From NCBI GenBank assembly GCA_900548815.1, contig URLR01000037.1:1-18381 (forward strand): 18,381 bases of DNA, written 5' to 3'. Position 1 is the first letter of the stretch. The number at the start of each line of letters is the position of its first letter. Shown in pieces: positions 7,801 through 15,684 of the stretch. The notes beneath the pieces are model-generated. The model worked only from the letters and a program-made list of their open reading frames with translations, was not told where the DNA came from and ran no database searches. The stretch comes from an uncultured Collinsella sp. GTDB lineage: Bacteria > Actinomycetota > Coriobacteriia > Coriobacteriales > Coriobacteriaceae. The position numbers and the translations under genes are program-made.

Positions 7801-8477
7801 CAGGGGAAGATCTCAATACTGTCCTCGTTACCGATGGTCTGCCCCGTTGAGCTCACCATGCGGCGGATGCGGTCAATCTCGTCGCCAAAGAACTCAATGC
7901 GCACGGGCGCTTTCTCCTGCGCGGGAAACACCTCGACGGTGTCGCCGTGCACGTGAAACAGACCGGGCGCATCGGCGGCGCCGGCATTGGTGTAGCCCAT
8001 GCCCACCAGGCGCTGCGGCACCTCATCAAAAGGAGTCTCCTCGCCCACCGCAAAGGTCGTGGACTCCCAATAGCGGCTCTCGACCGGCGGCACGCAACGC
8101 AGCAGCGCGCGAGCCGAGGCGACCATGATGCAGTTGTCCCCGCGCACGATGCGCCCCAGCGCCTCGCAGCGCTGCGCTACCACGGCGTCGTCGGGCGCCT
8201 GCTCGCGCCACGGATAGTCCTTGCGCTCGGGAAAGCGGCACACGTGCGCCAGGCCCACATAGGCGGCAAGGCTGCGCGCGGCTCGATCGGCCGCATCCTC
8301 GCCGCTCACAATGTAGACCGTCGGGCGCGGACGGCGCGCAAACTGGGCGGCCGCCATAAGCGTGCGACCCGACTGCGACACGGCCAGCGTCACGTCCTCG
8401 CCGGCATCGAGTCCGGCCTCGACGGTCTGCAGCGCCTCGGCAGTGTAGAGCTGCGCGGCTATACGGTGAATGAGCAT
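4845..8477 (-). CDS. mfd: Transcription-repair coupling factor Mfd
   Basis: This roughly 1210-residue cytosolic ATPase releases RNA polymerase stalled at DNA lesions and recruits UvrA. An N-terminal UvrB-like/UvrA-interaction region covers about the first 350 residues. An Ala-rich linker follows, then the CarD-like RNA polymerase-interaction domain (KPGDYVVHATHGIALF, about residue 530). The RecG-like motor comes next, with Walker A GDVGFGKT (about 685), the DEEQ box (about 783), LTLSATPIPRT, and a VGRS helicase motif. A C-terminal TRCF domain and a Gly-rich tail complete it. The length is usual for Mfd. The ATG at 8477 has GGAGGA 5 bases upstream, and the nine codons before it overlap a hairpin. 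The gene follows nth on the same strand, adding to a repair-rich neighbourhood. Confidence 0.96.
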   Translation of the reverse strand: MLIHRIAAQLYTAEALQTVEAGLDAGEDVTLAVSQSGRTLMAAAQFARRPRPTVYIVSGEDAADRAARSLAAYVGLAHVCRFPERKDYPWREQAPDDAVVAQRCEALGRIVRGDNCIMVASARALLRCVPPVESRYWESTTFAVGEETPFDEVPQRLVGMGYTNAGAADAPGLFHVHGDTVEVFPAQEKAPVRIEFFGDEIDRIRRMVSSTGQTIGNEDSIEIFPCRELALTDDAVHNMHVALYRASQDDSKLAALLEMVDARIVTPELDRFLPVMYGQTVSPLAHVSGKALVVLSEPRSLFDDCLRAYEDIEARAGEAGIDRLDGLYVRAQQLDFGAQQRLNYVSLIRAGGAVTAELKIEQPAIAGSDNRFMTRIQEVVGKRYACVFAIPDRGARESMELTFGDEGITFEESLTAAPENVGAIGDRVRVAAADSADRAARQEAHASIRERKADALNARSLEAGAAQAAAGAAVPTISRGRVTFVDAALPQGVVVPDANLAVFSIADLNARMDANRARSRRKVDITQITFPFKPGDYVVHATHGIALFSEIARQEVGGKERDYFLLEYADGDKLYVPLEQVDRITRYVGPDGDKPRLTRLNTADWTRATNKARKNAKKLAFDLVDLYTRRSSITGIACPPDTPEQIEMEESFPYDETRDQLEAIADIKADMEAPKPMDRLLCGDVGFGKTEVALRAAFKCVDSGRQVMVLCPTTILAQQHYETFFERFAPFGLEVEVLSRFRTPAQQKRALKAFAEGAIDVLIGTHRLLSADVNPKNLGLVIIDEEQRFGVQHKEQLKNLREQIDVLTLSATPIPRTMQMATSGVRDMSLITTPPTGRRPVIVHVGEYDPDVVSAAIRLEVGRGGQVYYVSNRVKTIDDAVARVHEAAPEARVGVAHGKMSPREVEDVMIEFATKKIDVLIATTIVESGIDNATANTLIIEDSQRLGLAQLYQLKGRVGRSATQAYAYFMFPGELPLTEEATARLTALSEFQDLGSGMRIAMRDLEIRGAGSLMGAEQHGNLSSVGFDLFTQMLGQAVAEARGDDDAGVEAASVGINLPADYFLSEEYLPAVDQRVLVYRKLAAAEDLESIDEVQEETEAAHGELPLAGLNLFNRARIRIRGERLGLESVTLSGGRITFLGVDVPKKVAFELKNRYGAVNFPKSRKLSVPYKAGAGAGSGLGRGLDANDGTGPVAAALMLLQQLGASDDD

Positions 8478-8500
8478 GCTGTTCCTCCGGCATCGCAACG

Positions 8501-8530
8501 CCAAAAGCCCGCCGGGGCAAGCTCGGCGGG
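8501..8530 (-). terminator. Terminator-like hairpin between nth and mfd
   Basis: CCCGCCG (8508-8514) and CGGCGGG (8524-8530) form a 7-bp GC stem with a 9-base loop. It is followed on the minus strand by CTTTTGG. It lies 105 bp after the nth stop and only about 24 bp before the mfd start, so it may end nth transcripts or attenuate transcription entering mfd. The stretch between it and nth (8531-8634) shows no convincing gene. Confidence 0.7.
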
Positions 8531-8634
8531 TCGTACGTCAAATACATTGTCTGTCATGGTAACGCATGGAGAGGACTCCGGCTCAAGGGCAAACCCAGCC
8601 CCGCAAAAAACGCCAGACGAAGATGCGTTCCGCC

Positions 8635-9300
8635 CTACCCCGCTACGCGCACGCTGGGGCACAAATCTGCCAGCGGACACTCGTCACACTTGGGTTTGCG
8701 GGCGTCGCAGATCTCGCGACCGAAGGTGATCCACTGATGGTTAACCGACTCCCAATACTCGTGCGGCAAAATCTTGAGCAAATCCTGCTCGGTCTTGAGC
8801 GGCTCCTTGGCATGCGTCTTGGGACTCAGCATCAGGCGGTGCGCAATGCGGTTGACATGCGTGTCCACCGCAATGCCCTCCACGATGCCATACCCCACGT
8901 TGAGCACGATGTTCGCCGTCTTGCGTCCCACGCCCGGCAGCTTCACGAGTTCCTTCATGTCGGCCGGCACCTCGCCGCCATAGTCGGCGACGATCATCTG
9001 CGCGGCCTCGACGGCATGCTTGGCTTTGCTCTTGTAGAAGCCGAGTGACTTGATGGTGTCTGCCACGTCAGCCACGCTCGCCCCAGCCATGGCCTCGGGT
9101 GTGGGCCACTGGGCAAACAGCCGCGGCGTCACTTTGTTGACCTGTGCATCGGTCGTTTGCGCCGAAAGCAGCACCGCGATCAGCAGGCGGAAGGGATTCT
9201 CGTGGTCCAAAAAGCACTCGACCGGGCCATAGCGACGGTCGAGACGCTCACACACCTCGATGGCGCGCTCGCGCTTGGTGGCATTGGTCTCGCGTGGCAT
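8635..9300 (-). CDS. nth: Endonuclease III (bifunctional DNA glycosylase/AP lyase)
   Basis: This 221-residue base-excision repair enzyme removes oxidised pyrimidines and cuts the abasic strand. The helix-hairpin-helix LPGVGRKTA (121-129) contains the catalytic lysine K127. The catalytic aspartate is D146 in VDTHVNRI. A complete [4Fe-4S] motif, C198-x6-C205-x2-C208-x5-C214, ends the protein. The early LLSAQTTD motif (44-51) is intact. AAGGAG lies 5 bases before the ATG. It is 63 bp downstream of the ABC exporter gene and upstream of mfd. It contrasts with the second HhH-GPD protein at 16339-17244, which has lost these cysteines. Confidence 0.96.
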   Translation of the reverse strand: MPRETNATKRERAIEVCERLDRRYGPVECFLDHENPFRLLIAVLLSAQTTDAQVNKVTPRLFAQWPTPEAMAGASVADVADTIKSLGFYKSKAKHAVEAAQMIVADYGGEVPADMKELVKLPGVGRKTANIVLNVGYGIVEGIAVDTHVNRIAHRLMLSPKTHAKEPLKTEQDLLKILPHEYWESVNHQWITFGREICDARKPKCDECPLADLCPSVRVAG

Positions 9301-9363
9301 AACGACTCCTTAGCTCAACGGCACAATAAACTAATGGGCACAATTGTCCCACGTCCGAGACGC

Positions 9364-11166
<1,803 letters not shown>

Positions 11167-11242
11167 GGGCTTCCTTTCGCGTCTGATAGGGCGAAACGCC
11201 ATTGTTGCACACTAAAGCGCACTTCAGGCAAGCGCGATGTGA

Positions 11243-11286
11243 AAGGCAGCGGGGTGCCCGCGTTTGCGCCGGCGCCCCGCTGCCTT
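11243..11286 (-). terminator. Intrinsic terminator of rmuC
   Basis: A perfect 12-bp stem, AAGGCAGCGGGG (11243-11254) with CCCCGCTGCCTT (11275-11286), encloses a GC-rich 20-base loop that can pair further. It begins just after the rmuC stop. The T-tract on the minus strand is short (CCTTTCAC), so termination may be incomplete, with read-through into the ABC gene. Confidence 0.75.
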
Positions 11287-11293
11287 GTTGCAA

Positions 11294-12649
11294 TTAGTCC
11301 TCGTCTTTTTGGTCTGCGAGCAGCTCCACGGACGTAAGCCCCAAAATCTCGTCGGCCTCCTCGGCATCTTCCAGCACGTCAATGTCCTTGAGCTTGCGCT
11401 CCATGACGTTGGTGCGCGTGGTGATGATGCCCTCGACCGTTTTGCCCGCGGTCTCGATCTGCTGCTGGGCGCGGCGCAGCGCCTTTTGATAGCGCGGCAG
11501 CTCGGCCTTGACGGCGGAGAGCACGCGCAGCACGTCGTCGGTACGTTTTTGCAACTTAAACGTCTGATAGCTCATCTGCAGACTGTTGAGGATGGCCGCC
11601 ATGGTGCTGGGACCGGCTACGTTGACGTGATAGTCGCGGCCCAGGGTCTCGATAAGCCCGGGGCGGCTGACGACCTCGGCGTACAGTCCTTCAAACGGCA
11701 CGAACATGATGCCAAAGTTGGTCGTTGCCGGCACACTCAGGTACTTTTCGCAGATGTCCTTTGCCTCGCGTTTCACCATCATATCGAGCGTCTTGCGCGC
11801 TGCGGCAACGGCCTCCGCATCGCCCGACTCCTGGGCGTCGATCAGATGCTCGTACGCGTCGCCCGGGAATTTGGAATCGATCGGCAGCAGCACGGGATCG
11901 CCCTCGTCTACCGGCAGCTTGACGGCAAACTCAACGCGCTCCGAGGCACCGGGCTTGGTGGCGACGTTTTCCAGATACTGGTCGGGTGTAAGGATGTCCG
12001 CCAGAATTGCACCCAGCTGCACCTCGCCCAAAATGCCGCGCGCTTTTACATTGCCCAGCACACGCTTGAGGTCGCCTACGCCGGTGGCGATAGATTGCAT
12101 ATCGCCCAGGCCCTTATACACGGCCTCGAGCTGGTCGCTCACCTGCTTAAACGATGCCGACAGTCGGTCGTTGAGCGTGCGGGAGAGCTTCTCGTCCACC
12201 GTCGCGCGCATCTGATCGAGCTGCACGTTGTTGTCTTTGCGGATGGCGCCCAGCTGAGCATCGACCGTCTCGCGCACCTTGTCCAGGCGATGCTCGATGC
12301 CCTCGCGATTGGCGCCGAGCTGTTGGGCCGTCTCGCGGCGCAGGTCATCCATCCGGTCACCAGCTTGCGAGAACTCGCGTGCGATGGTCAGGTAACGTTG
12401 CTGCTCCACGGCCGCATCGGTCGTCTGCTGCTGCGCGATGGCATTGGCCGTGCGGCGGGTTTCGGCCAGCGCGACGTTCAGGGCATCGAGCGCGTTGTTG
12501 GCCTGCTCGAGTGCTGCCAGCGTTTCCGCGCCACCGTCGCCACGCTCCCGCAACTCGGCACGCAGGCTCTTGAGCTGAAGGGCGCAAGCCGCAGCAACCC
12601 CCACCGCCACCAAGGCGATCGCAACAAGCACAATATCAATAGCAGACAT
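11294..12649 (-). CDS. rmuC: DNA recombination protein RmuC
   Basis: This 451-residue protein has an N-terminal membrane anchor (about 4-24) followed by a long coiled coil (about 25-190) rich in Glu, Arg and Gln. The RmuC nuclease-like domain comes after it (about 190-420). The characteristic segments IDSKFPGDAYEHL, NFGIMFVPFEGLYAEV, and GPSTMAAILNSLQMSYQTFKLQK are present. RmuC is linked to limiting inversion and rearrangement at repeats, and its fold suggests a PD-(D/E)XK-like nuclease. The length is normal. GGAG lies 4-5 bases before the ATG. It ends in an acidic tail and is followed by a strong hairpin. Confidence 0.94.
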   Translation of the reverse strand: MSAIDIVLVAIALVAVGVAAACALQLKSLRAELRERGDGGAETLAALEQANNALDALNVALAETRRTANAIAQQQTTDAAVEQQRYLTIAREFSQAGDRMDDLRRETAQQLGANREGIEHRLDKVRETVDAQLGAIRKDNNVQLDQMRATVDEKLSRTLNDRLSASFKQVSDQLEAVYKGLGDMQSIATGVGDLKRVLGNVKARGILGEVQLGAILADILTPDQYLENVATKPGASERVEFAVKLPVDEGDPVLLPIDSKFPGDAYEHLIDAQESGDAEAVAAARKTLDMMVKREAKDICEKYLSVPATTNFGIMFVPFEGLYAEVVSRPGLIETLGRDYHVNVAGPSTMAAILNSLQMSYQTFKLQKRTDDVLRVLSAVKAELPRYQKALRRAQQQIETAGKTVEGIITTRTNVMERKLKDIDVLEDAEEADEILGLTSVELLADQKDED

Positions 12650-12700
12650 AATCTCCGCTCAACAAACCCAATCGAGCACCAATCAAAACCGCGATCAATC

Positions 12701-13264
12701 TTACCCCGCCACACACACCGGGCGCCCGACCCCTTCTTGGGTGCCCCTCTCCTCCGCATATTCCATAATGCGGCGCGCCGTTTTCCTGCTCACCTTTGAG
12801 TCATCGCCGGCCAAGTATGCGTATACGTTTCCTTTATTCAGGCGCAGAGCACGGCAGAGGCCATAGCGCGTTACACCCGATTCCTCCAATGCTTCCAGCG
12901 TTTTCTTTCTCATCAGGGCGTTCACCCTTCTATCGGCCGCCGGCTTTTCCTTCACCGCTCTATACGCACGCCAAACGTTGGCATAACGATTTGGGAGCTC
13001 ACTTTTGGCGCATAGAGACGCCATGCTACCCGCTTGACCGTACAAGGATAAAACGTCTCGGTAATCCCGTTCCATCCACGAGCCCTCGGATAAACCCAGA
13101 ACGTATTCGGCTTTTCCTTGCGCCAAAGCGAGCAAAAACAGAGGCTCCGCCACGCGCGGCGCATCCGTCGTCGCCTGCTCAACCAATTTTCTAAAACTCA
13201 GCGACCGCTGTCCGGATAGCTCTCGGCAATAGCCTTTTAAGAATCCCTCAAAGGTCAGATTCAA
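12701..13264 (-). CDS. HTH protein, likely partner of the upstream nucleotidyltransferase
   Basis: This 187-residue protein is not recognised as a named family. The start is a TTG at 13264, with AGGAGG 7 bases upstream. That TTG overlaps the TGA stop of the nucleotidyltransferase gene by two bases, implying translational coupling. The N-terminal half (about 1-105) is mixed helical with no clear motif. The C-terminal part (about 120-170, TLEALEESGVTRYGLCRAL... then NVYAYLAGDDSKVSRKTARRIMEYA) reads as a helix-turn-helix DNA-binding domain. It would fit an antitoxin or autorepressor for the toxin-like enzyme, although gene order is enzyme first, the reverse of AbiE. The region is less GC-rich than its neighbours, consistent with acquired DNA. 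An ATG start at 13384 would overlap the upstream gene by 40 codons and is rejected. Confidence 0.75.
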   Translation of the reverse strand: MNLTFEGFLKGYCRELSGQRSLSFRKLVEQATTDAPRVAEPLFLLALAQGKAEYVLGLSEGSWMERDYRDVLSLYGQAGSMASLCAKSELPNRYANVWRAYRAVKEKPAADRRVNALMRKKTLEALEESGVTRYGLCRALRLNKGNVYAYLAGDDSKVSRKTARRIMEYAEERGTQEGVGRPVCVAG

Positions 13265-13791
13265 CCGAGCACCTCCTTTTTGTATTGCCTGTATGCACAG
13301 ACCATCTCTTGATAACTCCGCTCCGAAGGCGACGACGCCAGCGCCTCTCCCTCGTCGAATATAAGCCGTTCGAGCAACCCCCAATCAAGTCGGTCGACGA
13401 ATGCCTGACTATGAAGATCGATGATGTCGTTCGGACGACAGGCATAGAGCTTCATTACCGCCAGGTCCTCCAAGGATGGCGTAAAGTACCTGATAAAACG
13501 CGCCCCAATATCCAAGGGAATCAAACGATCTTCGTAATTGAACGGCATCTGATTACAATATGCCACCGCCATACCATTCACCTCGGGGTATCGAGCTATG
13601 ATCTCGCGGAGGCACCTATCTGCCTCAAACACATCAATGTCATGTGTAACCGAACGATTCGTCACATCGTTTAGCATGAAGGCGCTTCCTCCCACCAATA
13701 CAACGTTCGGCCTGTCGTCTCTTGGACCTATTTCCAGCTCCGCCTCTTCGTCAATGCCCAAAAGAGTCTGTTCTAAATCCTGCTTATACAT
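13261..13791 (-). CDS. Nucleotidyltransferase, AbiEii/DUF6036-like
   Basis: This 176-residue cytosolic protein has a minimal nucleotidyltransferase signature: VLVGGSAF (31-38), then THDIDVF with the two metal-binding aspartates D51 and D53. A later SLEDLAVMKLYACRPNDIIDLHS segment (106-128) resembles the K...R..D..D pattern downstream of the catalytic core in AbiEii- and DUF6036-type proteins. Such enzymes move nucleotides onto tRNA, protein or other acceptors, and several are toxins of abortive-infection or toxin-antitoxin pairs. It is followed by an HTH gene with overlapping stop and start. AGGA lies 6 bases before the ATG. AT-rich inverted repeats are just upstream. The exact family is a best guess; the nucleotidyltransferase fold is fairly secure. 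Confidence 0.78.
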   Translation of the reverse strand: MYKQDLEQTLLGIDEEAELEIGPRDDRPNVVLVGGSAFMLNDVTNRSVTHDIDVFEADRCLREIIARYPEVNGMAVAYCNQMPFNYEDRLIPLDIGARFIRYFTPSLEDLAVMKLYACRPNDIIDLHSQAFVDRLDWGLLERLIFDEGEALASSPSERSYQEMVCAYRQYKKEVLG

Positions 13792-13800
13792 AACAAATCC

Positions 13801-13830
13801 TATTATTATTCATCTTCAATAATACTATTA
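13801..13830. promoter_or_regulatory. AT-rich palindromes upstream of the nucleotidyltransferase
   Basis: TATTATT and AATAATA (13818-13824) form an inverted repeat, and TAATACTATTA (13820-13830) is a perfect 11-bp palindrome. The minus strand here reads TAATAGTATTATT, which could include a -10 element, but no convincing -35 is seen. Placement 10-40 bp before the start suggests an operator for the HTH partner. The surrounding gap 13792-13914 holds no other gene. Confidence 0.45.
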
Positions 13831-13914
13831 AGTCGCATGACAGGACCCACAGGATGCGAGGATTCTACTCATGGCGATAATCCCTACACCCTAGAAGTCC
13901 TAATGTGACAAACG

Positions 13915-14337
13915 CTAACTCTCCCAGCCGGCGCGGATTGTTGTTATGACATCGCCTAGGCGCTGGCCGAGGGCTGACAGATGTTGGAGCACTTCGCCGG
14001 GCGAAGCACCGTTGAGGATGCAGGTGAGCGCATACGAGACCAAGAAAATCGCCGCAAGTCCTAGCGGAATGAGCACGATCATCGCCAATGTGCGCAGGCG
14101 CTGGCCCACGCGGCGACGACGCGTGCGGCGTTTGTCGAACGCAAGCTCCTGCGCATATGAATCTTGTTGTACGGAATAGTTCTCTGGCGCCGATCCGCCC
14201 GCAGGCGAAACCGCAGGCGTGGCATTTTGCGCAGGGGGCTGGGCGGCTACCCCTTGCATTTGCATCTCCATAAGCCGTTGCCGTTGGCGCAACATGCGCT
14301 CGGCTTGTTGCTGCGGAGTCTCAAGAAACAGATCCAT
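13915..14337 (-). CDS. Hypothetical single-pass membrane protein
   Basis: This 140-residue protein is of unknown family. The N-terminal 30 residues are rich in Gln, Met and Arg and look like a short amphipathic or coiled-coil helix. A Pro/Ala/Gly-rich linker follows (about 31-60), then a strongly basic run (KRRTRRRR, 69-76) just before one transmembrane helix (about 84-107). A C-terminal tail of about 33 residues completes it. The positive-inside rule predicts a cytoplasmic N-terminus and an outside tail. GGAGG lies 5 bases before the ATG at 14337; a TTG four codons upstream would overlap that ribosome site. It is upstream of the nucleotidyltransferase gene on the same strand, but a 123-bp gap argues against tight coupling. 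No function is claimed. Confidence 0.68.
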   Translation of the reverse strand: MDLFLETPQQQAERMLRQRQRLMEMQMQGVAAQPPAQNATPAVSPAGGSAPENYSVQQDSYAQELAFDKRRTRRRRVGQRLRTLAMIVLIPLGLAAIFLVSYALTCILNGASPGEVLQHLSALGQRLGDVITTIRAGWES

Positions 14338-14590
14338 GCTGGCCTCCAAAATCGGAGCATTCGACGCTTACGACCAGCATCCCGCACCGCCATGACCGCG
14401 ACAACGCAATCGCCGGCAATAGCCACAAAGTTTCTTCTGCTCAAAAGCTGTCGAAAAGCTCAACAACTCCCCTACCAGCACTTTCTCTGAGCTTTTTTCG
14501 CCAACAATCTTTTGGCCTTCCACCCTTACGCCAACTGACCAAAATCTAACCAATAGCTTGACGAAAATTGTGGAGACCGGGACCCCACAC
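14338..14590. other. Gene-free stretch with an A/T-flanked inverted repeat
   Basis: No reading frame here has a ribosome site or protein-like composition. It contains the 9-bp inverted repeat AAAAGCTCA (14454-14462) and TGAGCTTTTTT (14488-14498), which on the plus strand ends in six T. The AAAAGCT core also repeats at 14443-14449. No plus-strand gene precedes it, so its role as a terminator is doubtful. It may lie in the 5' leader of the small membrane-protein gene. Confidence 0.4.
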
Positions 14591-14617
14591 AAAAAGTGCC
14601 GCCCCAAAGGGCGGCAC
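14591..14617 (-). terminator. Intrinsic terminator inside repeat copy A
   Basis: A 9-bp perfect stem, GTGCCGCCC (14596-14604) with GGGCGGCAC (14609-14617), has a 4-base loop and is followed on the minus strand by TTTTTGTG. It would end transcripts of the membrane-protein gene at 14769-15401. Confidence 0.92.
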
Positions 14618-14751
14618 ACAAACTTATTATCAGCTTTTCTGTAACGAGCACGCGACGACTCAACGCCGGAGCGCAGGGCGGGAAACCTTTGCCTCGCGCG
14701 ACCCTGCGAAGCCGTGAGCGAGAGGGAAAGGTTTCCCCGCCCTGCGCTCCG
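14591..14751 (-). repeat. Structured intergenic repeat, copy A (large hairpin plus terminator)
   Basis: Reading along the minus strand from the end of the membrane-protein gene, a large hairpin comes first. Its arms 14727-14751 and 14667-14690 pair over 24 bp with a single bulged base. A conserved linker follows, with AGCTTTTCTGTAACGAGC (14632-14649), and then an intrinsic terminator. The 24-base loop core (14697-14720) matches copy B at 23 of 24 bases. Confidence 0.85.
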
Positions 14752-14768
14752 TGATCGGTGAGGACAGA

Positions 14769-15401
14769 CTACATGCCTGCGAGACCTCGGGCGGCGGTGG
14801 CGCACATAAACGCCAAGGCTAGAATCACGAGCGAGCCCGCGATGTCTGCCAGCACGCCCATTGCACGGCGTTCAAACAACCAGCTCTCAAAGTGCGGGGC
14901 GACGTTGCGCCAAACACGCCACAGCAAGATGCCCATACCGATGACGCCCGGGATATTGAGCAGTAGGATCTCGGAGCACAAAAGACCGATCAGGTTACCG
15001 GCGGCAAAGCCCGCATCACCCTCGCAGTATTTGCGGTAGACCATATACAGCATGTACGCCACAAACGGCTGCAAGCACGCAGAAATAAACGAGACCACCA
15101 TCGAGGGGTCCTGCGAAAAGACCTCGGTGAGTTTATCGACACTCGTGGCGTCCTTCGAAGCCAAGAATAAACCGATAACCACAAGGGGCACCACGCCCAA
15201 AATTACCTCGACCAGAGTAAACAACTTGGCAGTCAAATCCTCACTAGCCGAATTCAAATGAGGCGCCCACTCAGGATGAGCATGCGCGCCGACTTTCTTG
15301 TCCTTCTCAGCACGATCGGCCTTTTTACCCTCGGCAACCCGATGACCAGGATCCTTGCGAGTTCCCGCCGCAGCAACCCGAGCTCGAGACTTCTTGCCCA
15401 T
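14769..15401 (-). CDS. Hypothetical multi-pass membrane protein
   Basis: This 210-residue protein is of unknown family. A highly basic, Lys/Arg/Ala-rich N-terminus (1-50) is predicted to be cytoplasmic. About four membrane segments follow, near 60-82, 101-122, 132-164 (long, possibly two) and 181-205. Loops are short, with no enzyme motif visible. One could imagine a small integral protein involved in envelope or stress functions, but nothing in the sequence shows this. The ATG at 15401 has a GGGGTG upstream as a modest ribosome site; a GTG three codons earlier is less likely. It stands alone between two copies of the same structured repeat, each carrying a terminator, so it is probably a single-gene transcript. 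Confidence 0.72.
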   Translation of the reverse strand: MGKKSRARVAAAGTRKDPGHRVAEGKKADRAEKDKKVGAHAHPEWAPHLNSASEDLTAKLFTLVEVILGVVPLVVIGLFLASKDATSVDKLTEVFSQDPSMVVSFISACLQPFVAYMLYMVYRKYCEGDAGFAAGNLIGLLCSEILLLNIPGVIGMGILLWRVWRNVAPHFESWLFERRAMGVLADIAGSLVILALAFMCATAARGLAGM

Positions 15402-15492
15402 AAAAAACACCCCATCAGGTAGTAGATAAACTAAAAGTCGCTACTCAGTGTACCCCACCCATGAACGGCGCCGTCCCAACCAGTCCCCATAC

Positions 15493-15522
15493 AAAAACGT
15501 GCCGCCCCAAAAGGGGCGGCAC
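15493..15522 (-). terminator. Intrinsic terminator inside repeat copy B
   Basis: A 10-bp perfect stem, GTGCCGCCCC (15499-15508) with GGGGCGGCAC (15513-15522), has a 4-base loop and is followed on the minus strand by GTTTTTGT. It would terminate rubrerythrin transcripts. Confidence 0.92.
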
Positions 15523-15665
15523 ACAAACTTTTTTATTAGCTTTTCTGTAACGAGCGCGCGACGACCCAAAGCGGGCCGGGAGGGCCGGACTACCTTCCCT
15601 CAACGCGACCCTGCGGAGCCGTGAGCGGGGAGGGAAGGCGATCCGGCCTCCCGCCCTGCGCTCCG
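15494..15665 (-). repeat. Structured intergenic repeat, copy B (large hairpin plus terminator)
   Basis: This is the same architecture as copy A, downstream of the rubrerythrin gene. The hairpin arms here (about 15578-15601 and 15629-15652) pair GGGAGG...CCGGA...CCTTCCCTC with GAGGGAAGG...TCCGGCCTCCC, and differ in sequence from copy A. The loop core (15604-15627) and AGCTTTTCTGTAACGAGC (15538-15555) are conserved. The outer segment CGCCCTGCGCTCCG is identical in both copies. Confidence 0.85.
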
Positions 15666-15684
15666 CAGCAGCCAGCGCCAAGCG

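Noticed and set aside
4725..7850. Very long plus-strand open frame opposite mfd
   Set aside because: Shadow of mfd caused by GC-rich third positions. Its translation is His/Arg/Ala-rich with no domain, and the minus strand encodes a clear Mfd.
14454..14498. AAAAGCTCA / TGAGCTTTTTT as a plus-strand terminator
   Set aside because: There is no plus-strand gene upstream and the stem is AT-rich; kept only as an inverted repeat in a gene-free stretch.
14368..14805. Minus-strand frame of 145 codons across the repeat copy A
   Set aside because: It reads through the large hairpin and terminator. A similar peptide (SSRARYRKA) arises in the frame across copy B only because the DNA repeat is shared.
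14591..15665. Integron attC sites or a CRISPR array as an explanation for the variable-arm repeats
   Set aside because: No attC core sites or integrase are seen, and there are only two copies without short regular spacers. They carry intrinsic terminators, which neither model predicts.
15445..15681. Minus-strand frame of 78 codons across repeat copy B
   Set aside because: Same reason: it is translation of a structured non-coding repeat and spans an intrinsic terminator.
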